Assembly (NCBI GenBank): GCA_936943315.1
Contig: CAKZJM010000372.1
Coordinates: forward strand, 1-11,601
Source of the DNA: an uncultured Methylophilus sp.
Lineage (GTDB): Bacteria > Pseudomonadota > Gammaproteobacteria > Burkholderiales > Methylophilaceae
Direction of reading: 5' to 3'
DNA: 11,601 nucleotides
In this document: piece by piece, positions 6,810 through 11,601 of the stretch
Layout: each line of letters opens with the position of its first letter
Numbering within the stretch: the stretch's first letter is position 1
The notes under the pieces: model-generated
What the model saw: only the letters and a program-made list of their open reading frames with translations
Told to the model about the DNA's origin: nothing
The model's database searches: none
Made by a program: the position numbers and the translations under genes

Positions 6810-8111
6810 ATGCGCGTGTTGGTACTGGGTTCTGGTGTCATTGGCGTCACGAGTGCTTATTACCTGGCATTGAAAGGCTTTGATGTCACCGTGCTTGACC
6901 GTCAGCCTGGCGTTGGTCTTGAAACCAGTTTTGCCAATGCAGGCCAGATTTCGCCCGGGTATTCAGCACCATGGGCCGGGCCCGATGTCCCGCTCAAAGC
7001 CTTGAAATGGCTGTTTCAACGACATGCCCCTTTGTCGATCCGTCCTGATTTCAGTTCGTGGCAATGGCAGTGGATTGCCCATTTTTTGCGTAACTGCTCG
7101 CTGCAACGCTACGAGCTCAATAAATCGCGCATGGTCAGGCTGGCTGAATATAGCCGCGACTGTCTGCGTGAGTTGCGTGCCAGCACTGGCATCGAATACG
7201 AACACCGTAGCCTTGGTACGCTGCAAGTGTTCCGCACCCAAAAGCAACTCGATGCCGAATTGAAAGACATGGCGGTGCTTAGCCGCATGGGCGTGCCTTT
7301 TCAGCACGTGGACCCCGATGGCTGCGCACGTATTGAACCTGGCTTAAGCGCCGTCAAAGACCAATTATTAGGTGGTTTGCATTTACCCGATGATGAAACC
7401 GGTGATTGCCAGTTATTTACCACCCGCCTCGCTGAAAAAGCGCAGGCGTTGGGCGTGCAATTCAGGCAGGGCGTGACCATACAGCGCCTGGTCACGCAGC
7501 AAAACCGCCTTTTAGGCGTAGAAGTACAAAGCCAACTGGGGTTAGAAACCCTGACAGCAGACCATTATGTGGTTGCGTTAGGCTGTTATTCGCGTCAACT
7601 CACGCAAACACTGGGGTTAAATCTCCCGGTCTATACCGTCAAAGGTTATTCATTAACAGTCCCCATTACCCACCCTGAGGCTGCCCCGGTGTCTACCGTC
7701 ATGGATGAGACTTACAAAGTAGCCATCACACGGTTTGACCAACGGATACGCGTGGGCGGCATGGCAGAGCTGGCCGGTTTTGACTTACGCCTTCAACCCC
7801 GCCGCCGCGAAACGCTAGAAATGGTTTTGAACGGATTATTTCCGCACGCAGGCGACCTCTCTCAAGCCCAGTTCTGGACTGGGCTACGCCCCATGACACC
7901 CGATGGCACGCCCATTCTAGGCCAGGCCAATACCCGCTTCCCCAATGTCTGGCTTAATACTGGTCACGGCACCTTGGGCTGGACCATGGCCTGCGGCTCA
8001 GGCCAAGTGCTGGCTGACCTGATGGCGCAGGATACGCCCGCCATTGAAACGCAAGAATTAAGTTATAAACGCTACTTTTCTTCACGGCTGTCCTCATCCA
8101 ACGCTGTGTAA
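6810..8111 (+). CDS. dadA: D-amino acid dehydrogenase DadA (FAD)
   Basis: A 433-residue FAD enzyme, membrane-associated in E. coli, that oxidises D-amino acids (D-Ala best known) to 2-oxo acids and ammonia and passes electrons to quinone. It belongs to the DAO family. It opens with the dinucleotide fold MRVLVLGSGVIG (G7, G9, G12), followed by LDRQPGVGLETSFANAGQIS (29-48), PGYSAPWAGPDVPLKALKW (49-67), MVRLAEYSRDCL (108-119), TGLRPMTPDGTP (357-368) and the C-terminal FAD loop NTGHGTLGWTMACGSG (383-398). Length matches E. coli DadA (432). ATG 6810 was chosen for its AGGAG 8 nt upstream. A 101-bp gap before it suggests its own promoter. No alanine racemase gene (dadX) follows. Its substrate may be D-Ala freed from cell-wall precursors. 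Confidence 0.95.
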   Translation: MRVLVLGSGVIGVTSAYYLALKGFDVTVLDRQPGVGLETSFANAGQISPGYSAPWAGPDVPLKALKWLFQRHAPLSIRPDFSSWQWQWIAHFLRNCSLQRYELNKSRMVRLAEYSRDCLRELRASTGIEYEHRSLGTLQVFRTQKQLDAELKDMAVLSRMGVPFQHVDPDGCARIEPGLSAVKDQLLGGLHLPDDETGDCQLFTTRLAEKAQALGVQFRQGVTIQRLVTQQNRLLGVEVQSQLGLETLTADHYVVALGCYSRQLTQTLGLNLPVYTVKGYSLTVPITHPEAAPVSTVMDETYKVAITRFDQRIRVGGMAELAGFDLRLQPRRRETLEMVLNGLFPHAGDLSQAQFWTGLRPMTPDGTPILGQANTRFPNVWLNTGHGTLGWTMACGSGQVLADLMAQDTPAIETQELSYKRYFSSRLSSSNAV

Positions 8112-8150
8112 AAATCCCCTTATTTTCATCACGACTTTAATATCCATGAA

Positions 8151-8186
8151 TCGATATTCCTGATTGGATATAGCGGTGCTAAAATC
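8151..8186 (+). promoter_or_regulatory. Porin promoter with dyad operator (element copy A)
   Basis: TCGATATTCC (8151-8160), a 5-nt centre TGATT, then GGATATA (8166-8172) form an imperfect dyad (ATATtCC / GGATAT). It is followed by TGCTAAAAT (8177-8185), an extended -10 with hexamer TAAAAT. The hexamer 17 nt upstream (TTCCTG) is a poor -35, so activation by a protein bound at the dyad is likely. It matches the element before the TonB receptor (9981-10016) at 30 of 36 positions without gaps. Transcription would start near 8192, giving a leader of about 70 nt. Regulator unknown; inference from the duplication and layout. Confidence 0.65.
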
Positions 8187-8244
8187 CACGTATTGCAATG
8201 ACCCAGTTGCAGAGTGACCAGCCCCTGAAAAAAACCTATTTATC

Positions 8245-8264
8245 ACGAGAGGACAACCTTAGTG
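8245..8264 (+). promoter_or_regulatory. Porin ribosome-binding segment with GTG start
   Basis: ACGAGAGGACAACC (8245-8258) contains AGAGGA, 8 nt before GTG 8262. The same 14 bases recur at 10113-10126 before the GTG of the TonB receptor, and in both genes AGTG follows two bases later. The match supports GTG as the real start in both genes. Confidence 0.75.
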
Positions 8265-9833
8265 AACCCATTGAATAAAGTAGCGGCATGCCCACGCATG
8301 GCAGAAACACCGTCTTTTCCACGCCTCAAGCTACTGGCGGCAGCCTTGAGTGTGGCGATGTTGCATGCAACCCTCCCTACCGCATGGGCCGATGGCGACA
8401 GCGATGCCCGCATTGCCCAATTACAACGCATGCTCGAAGCGCAACAACAGCAAATGCAGTTGCTTGCCAATGAATTAAAGGCGCTAAAAGAAGCCTCGAT
8501 CAAACCCGCTGAGCATATGGATCCCACCAAGGCGCCACCGATTGCCACAGAAGAAAAACAGCAGCTACGCGAACAGCAAGCCAAGATAGACACCATGGCA
8601 GAACAGCTAAAAAGCCTGCAAGCCGCACGCGGGCAATCCACGGGGCAAGCTGTGTATGCCAACTTTAAAAATGGCCTCAGTTTTGAAGATGGCACCGGCA
8701 ACTGGAAACTGGGTGTTAATGGCCGTGTGCAGGCCGACTACCGCAGTTTTTCACCAGACATTGCCGCCGCAGATACTTTTAACATCCGCCGCGGCCGTTT
8801 GGGGGCGAATGTCGCCATGAAAGATTTTTCCGCTAGGATAGAGGCAGAATACAGCGGCACCGCCAACAATGGCAGCGTAGGCTTGACCTATGCCCATGTG
8901 GATTACCTTCACTTTAATAGCTTTAAATTGCGTGCGGGCCAGTTCAAACCTTTTTATGGGCTAGAGCGCGCCATGAATGCCAACTTCACCGACTTTCAAG
9001 AGCGCGGCTCTACAGACTATTTGTTAGGCCCAACGTTTGACCGCGGCGTGATGGTATTTGGCGAACCGGTTCCCGGTTTGTTTTACAACGCTTCGTGGAC
9101 AGATGGCAAAGGGGTCAATACCACTACGGCAAATGGGGACGAAACAGATGCCAAGTACGACAATAAAGATGCGTTGGTCCGCGTGGTGGGCAACATCGCG
9201 CAATTTGCAGACTGGAAAGACAGCGTGGTGCATGCAGGTGGCTTTTATGCCAAAGGCCAACAGGAGCCTGGCAGCATTGCTACTTTAAATGTACAAACTG
9301 AAGGACGCGGTTATATAGTATTTCCAACGACCACCTTCCAAAGGGCTGTCGATCGTACCCGCCAAGGTTATGAGCTCGCTCTTGCACATGGCCCTCTCAA
9401 ATTTCAAACCGAACACATCCATGAAAATTTTGACGGTGCGAACGTAGACCGCGATTTGACCGCCTGGTACGCAAGTGTCAGCTGGCTGGTCACCGGCGAA
9501 ACTTTTGCCAGTACCTATAAGGATGGGATGTTCGGCCGCTTGCGCCCCAAGCATGACTTTGCCTGGGGAGCGGATGGCTGGGGAGCATTACAGCTTGGCG
9601 CACGTTACAGCAAATTTGATGGCAGCGACTTTGTAACTTCACCTAATCAATTCGACGCTTGGACAGTGGGCGCTAATTGGATCCTCACGCCTTATGTACG
9701 CTTAGTTGCCAACTATGTGCACTCACACTTCAACACACCGGTCACAGTAACAACGTCTTCAAACAGCACCAACAAAAGCTACACATTTGATCACGAAGAC
9801 GCGATCACCATGCGTGCCCAGTTCGACTTTTAA
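8262..9833 (+). CDS. Outer-membrane porin, OprP/OprO family
   Basis: A 523-residue porin resembling the phosphate-selective OprO/OprP family (16-stranded trimeric barrels). A Sec signal spans about residues 21-43 (RLKLLAAALS to TAWA) with likely cleavage before D44. The mature N terminus has two Gln/Leu-rich coiled-coil stretches (about 49-77 and 97-123) split by a Pro-rich hinge. The barrel domain runs from about 140 to 523 with alternating aromatic strands such as FNIRRGRLGANV and FKLRAGQFKPFYG, and ends in the outer-membrane assembly signal QFDF with terminal F523. GTG 8262 has an excellent Shine-Dalgarno; the next candidate, ATG 8298, has none. The GTG start gives an unusually long pre-signal segment. 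The family name does not prove phosphate as substrate, and no Pho box is seen upstream. Confidence 0.88.
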   Translation: MNPLNKVAACPRMAETPSFPRLKLLAAALSVAMLHATLPTAWADGDSDARIAQLQRMLEAQQQQMQLLANELKALKEASIKPAEHMDPTKAPPIATEEKQQLREQQAKIDTMAEQLKSLQAARGQSTGQAVYANFKNGLSFEDGTGNWKLGVNGRVQADYRSFSPDIAAADTFNIRRGRLGANVAMKDFSARIEAEYSGTANNGSVGLTYAHVDYLHFNSFKLRAGQFKPFYGLERAMNANFTDFQERGSTDYLLGPTFDRGVMVFGEPVPGLFYNASWTDGKGVNTTTANGDETDAKYDNKDALVRVVGNIAQFADWKDSVVHAGGFYAKGQQEPGSIATLNVQTEGRGYIVFPTTTFQRAVDRTRQGYELALAHGPLKFQTEHIHENFDGANVDRDLTAWYASVSWLVTGETFASTYKDGMFGRLRPKHDFAWGADGWGALQLGARYSKFDGSDFVTSPNQFDAWTVGANWILTPYVRLVANYVHSHFNTPVTVTTSSNSTNKSYTFDHEDAITMRAQFDF

Positions 9834-9858
9834 CCATCTTTCAAAACAAAGCTATAAA

Positions 9859-9891
9859 CGCCATAGCGACTGTTCGCCGTGGCGCTTTTTT
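9859..9891 (+). terminator. Rho-independent terminator after the porin
   Basis: CGCCATAGCG (9859-9868) pairs with CGCCGTGGCG (9875-9884) around the 6-nt loop ACTGTT: ten positions with eight Watson-Crick pairs, one G-U and one mismatch. TTTTTT follows at 9886-9891. It starts 26 nt after the porin TAA and separates the porin from the TonB receptor, implying distinct transcripts. Confidence 0.85.
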
Positions 9892-9980
9892 CTCCATTGC
9901 CAAACCGAATAGCAATCCAATTGAGCGTCTAACTACCCAGTTGCAAACCTATTATTAGCAATAAAAGTAGAATAAATATT

Positions 9981-10016
9981 TCGATATTCCCTATCGGATA
10001 TAACGATGCTAGAATC
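9981..10016 (+). promoter_or_regulatory. TonB-receptor promoter with dyad operator (element copy B)
   Basis: TCGATATTCC (9981-9990), centre CTATC, and GGATATA (9996-10002) are followed by TGCTAGAAT (10007-10015), an extended -10 with hexamer TAGAAT. Column by column it equals the porin element at 8151-8186 in 30 of 36 bases, with the differences in the dyad centre and at three isolated positions outside it. Here the left half also forms a perfect CGATA/TATCG inverted repeat (9982-9986, 9992-9996). The predicted transcript would begin near 10022, leaving a leader of about 108 nt. No good -35 is present, as expected for an activated promoter. Confidence 0.65.
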
Positions 10017-10061
10017 TTTGATGGCGCTGAAGGGAAAATCGTCATTTGTCACGCCAATCGC

Positions 10062-10073
10062 TATTCCCGAATA
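10062..10073. repeat. Short inverted repeat in the receptor leader
   Basis: TATTC (10062-10066), CC, GAATA (10069-10073) is a perfect 5-bp dyad. TATTCC also occurs in the left half of the upstream promoter element, so this may be an additional weak regulator site; its size allows chance. Confidence 0.25.
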
Positions 10074-10077
10074 AACA

Positions 10078-10098
10078 TATCGAAAATATTTTCTGATA
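10078..10098. repeat. AT-rich palindrome in the receptor leader
   Basis: GAAAATATTTTC (10082-10093) is a perfect 12-bp palindrome, flanked by TATC (10078-10081) and, after one unpaired T, GATA (10095-10098), giving ten pairs with a single bulge. It ends about 31 nt before the GTG start, so it could be an operator or a weak RNA hairpin near the ribosome-binding site. No counterpart is seen before the porin. Confidence 0.35.
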
Positions 10099-10112
10099 AC
10101 AATAAGACTACA

Positions 10113-10132
10113 ACGAGAGGACAACCGCAGTG
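10113..10132 (+). promoter_or_regulatory. Receptor ribosome-binding segment with GTG start
   Basis: ACGAGAGGACAACC (10113-10126) is identical to 8245-8258 before the porin. AGAGGA lies 8 nt before GTG 10130. This fixes a GTG start for the receptor that would otherwise be easy to miss. Confidence 0.75.
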
Positions 10133-11601
10133 GTAACTTCACAACAAAAAATAGCAGGCATCATCGCATGCCTGCTGGGAGGCACCAGTGTTCAAGCATT
10201 GGCAGAAGAGAGTAACGAGATATTCACCTTGGGTGAAATCGCAGTCACTGGCAAACGCGATACAGAAAATCCTCTCGGCACAGCCACGCTTGACCGCGAA
10301 CAACTCTGGGATTTCAGTAAGAATGGCGTCGCAGATGCGCTTAACCTGATTCCAGGCGTAGCGACCACCATGGTCTCCGGCCCCGGTCGCCGCAATGAGT
10401 CTGACATCAGCCTGCGCGGGCTAGATCGTACACGCGTTCCGCTCACCATAGATGGCATCCGTCTTTTCTTGCCTGCGGATAACCGTATTGATTATGGTCG
10501 CTTCTTAACACCCGATCTTTCTGAAATTCAGGTCGCAAAAGGCTATGTTTCTGTCATCAACGGTCCAGATGGTATGGGTGGCGCCATCAACCTGGTGACA
10601 CGTAAACCAGTCAAGGACTTTGAAGGTGAAATACGCTATTCGGCGCTTTTGGGCGGCGGTGGTCAGCATGATGGAGATATCTGGTATGCAAATCTCGGTG
10701 GCAAGCGTGAGAAGTTTTACTGGCAAGCAAGTCTCCAGCAACGCGATATTGACGGCTGGAGGCTTTCAAAAGATTATCATCCCGAGTTACCCACTACTGC
10801 CCCGAACTATCAAGGCAACGGTCTACGCAATTTCTCTGATTCTAACGATTGGCGTGGTAGCCTTAAGCTAGGCTTCACCCCAAACGAAACTGACGAATAC
10901 TCATTCAATTACTCCAAGCAGAGTGGTGAAAAACATCGTGCGCCACCAGTGCGAGGAAGTGATGATGTGCAGACTAGCAGCGGCGTCACGCGTCTCTGGG
11001 ACTGGCCAATATGGGATACCAGCAGCCTTTACTTTTTATCTAACACCCAGCTAGATGCCAAGACATATTTAAAAACACGTGTTTACTATAATACCTTCGA
11101 CAATAGATTAGATTTCTATACCGTCGCACCCGGCGGCGGCAATCGTCTCGGGACCCTGGCGAACTCCAGTATCTATGATGACAACTCCAAGGGATTCAGT
11201 ATCGAGCTTGGCACTCATCACTTTGCGCAACAGACACTTAAAGCATCGCTGCACTATCGTCGTGACGAGCACATTGAATGGAATACGAATCGGACCAACA
11301 ACACCGCCGTCGCAGCCAACAACAATCCACCTGAACCGAAGCAAAGTAATATCGAATCAATTTGGTCGTTCGCGATTGAAGATACTTGGCATGTGACTGA
11401 CACCGTAGACCTCGTTGGCGGCATCAGCCATGACAAGCGCTCACCGACCAAGGCCGAGGATTTTACTGCTGGCGCGATGGTTAACTATCCGCTTGTCGAC
11501 AACGACGCGACAAATTATCAGGGTGCGGCCATCTGGCGCTACCGGCCTGGTGGCAAAGCGTACCTCTCAGTCTCTGACCGTACGCGCTTTCCCACCATTT
11601 T
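10130..11601 (+). CDS. TonB-dependent outer-membrane receptor, 3' truncated by window
   Basis: An uninterrupted frame of 490 codons runs from GTG 10130 to the window end. Residues 1 to about 25 form a Sec signal (IAGIIACLLGG to QALA, cleavage probably before E26). A TonB-box-like segment FTLGEIAVTG lies at 32-41. The plug domain follows (about 47-165), with ALNLIPGVATTM, ISLRGLDRTRVPLTIDGIRL (93-112), LSEIQVAKGY and NGPDGMGGAINLVTRKP (144-160). Barrel strands continue to the edge. Such receptors use TonB energy to import scarce substrates; the plug does not reveal which. AGAGGA supports the GTG start. It has its own promoter element shared with the upstream porin, so the two are probably induced together. 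The gene seems more AT-rich than the genes to its left. Confidence 0.9.
   Translation, partial: MVTSQQKIAGIIACLLGGTSVQALAEESNEIFTLGEIAVTGKRDTENPLGTATLDREQLWDFSKNGVADALNLIPGVATTMVSGPGRRNESDISLRGLDRTRVPLTIDGIRLFLPADNRIDYGRFLTPDLSEIQVAKGYVSVINGPDGMGGAINLVTRKPVKDFEGEIRYSALLGGGGQHDGDIWYANLGGKREKFYWQASLQQRDIDGWRLSKDYHPELPTTAPNYQGNGLRNFSDSNDWRGSLKLGFTPNETDEYSFNYSKQSGEKHRAPPVRGSDDVQTSSGVTRLWDWPIWDTSSLYFLSNTQLDAKTYLKTRVYYNTFDNRLDFYTVAPGGGNRLGTLANSSIYDDNSKGFSIELGTHHFAQQTLKASLHYRRDEHIEWNTNRTNNTAVAANNNPPEPKQSNIESIWSFAIEDTWHVTDTVDLVGGISHDKRSPTKAEDFTAGAMVNYPLVDNDATNYQGAAIWRYRPGGKAYLSVSDRTRFPTI

Noticed and set aside
8112..8261. Pho box before the porin
   Set aside because: No CTGTCAT-like direct repeats at 11-bp spacing were found, despite the porin family's link with phosphate.
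8151..10016. Mobile-element ends or inverted terminal repeats around the porin
   Set aside because: The two copies are direct, sit at promoters, show no target duplication, and the genes between them include no transposase.
10095..10105. Possible Fur box (GATAACAATAA)
   Set aside because: Only a partial resemblance to the 19-bp Fur consensus, and it lies well downstream of the predicted promoter.
10192..11451. Several short frames on both strands in the right end
   Set aside because: All are shadows of the single uninterrupted TonB-receptor frame that starts at GTG 10130 and has no stop before the window end.

Overview
The window reads as an ordinary chromosomal stretch of a betaproteobacterium. 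Gene content and order (rodA, rlpA, a PBP5-type dac gene, ybeD, lipB, lipA, then an Acidithiobacillus-type gshA with gshB), the moderate GC content and the two substrate-uptake outer-membrane genes at the right end suggest Methylophilaceae or a close relative. That placement is inference; no rRNA or other taxonomic marker is present. Every supported gene lies on the + strand.

Left block (1-2457), cell envelope: the 3' end of rodA (elongasome SEDS glycosyltransferase), rlpA (septal lytic transglycosylase lipoprotein) and a D-Ala-D-Ala carboxypeptidase. Middle block (2483-4399), lipoate: ybeD, lipB and lipA, with lipB and lipA overlapping by 11 nt. Next (4432-6708), glutathione: gshA and gshB, 15 nt apart. 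All gaps from rodA to gshB are 32 nt or less, so this could be one long transcript, though no promoter or terminator was seen to prove it. dadA (6810-8111) follows a 101-bp gap and oxidises D-amino acids such as the D-Ala released by carboxypeptidases.

Right block (8112-11601), outer-membrane uptake: a complete OprP/OprO-type porin with an N-terminal coiled coil, a clear intrinsic terminator, then a TonB-dependent receptor that starts at a GTG at 10130 and runs off the window. The two genes have separate but strikingly similar control regions. A 36-nt element made of an imperfect ATATTCC/GGATAT dyad fused to an extended -10 (TGCTAnAAT) matches at 30 of 36 positions, and a 14-nt ribosome-binding segment is identical. 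This points to a shared activator-controlled regulon and is the most interesting feature here. Its signal is unknown; sulfur limitation is one guess.

The two longest non-coding stretches are 8112-8261 and 9834-10129. The first holds the porin promoter element and leader. The second holds the porin terminator, an AT-rich stretch with nothing recognised (about 9892-9980), the receptor promoter element and a leader with two small palindromes. No RNA genes, mobile elements or CRISPR arrays were seen. Apart from the paired control regions, the window is conserved housekeeping sequence; no clearly new system was found.
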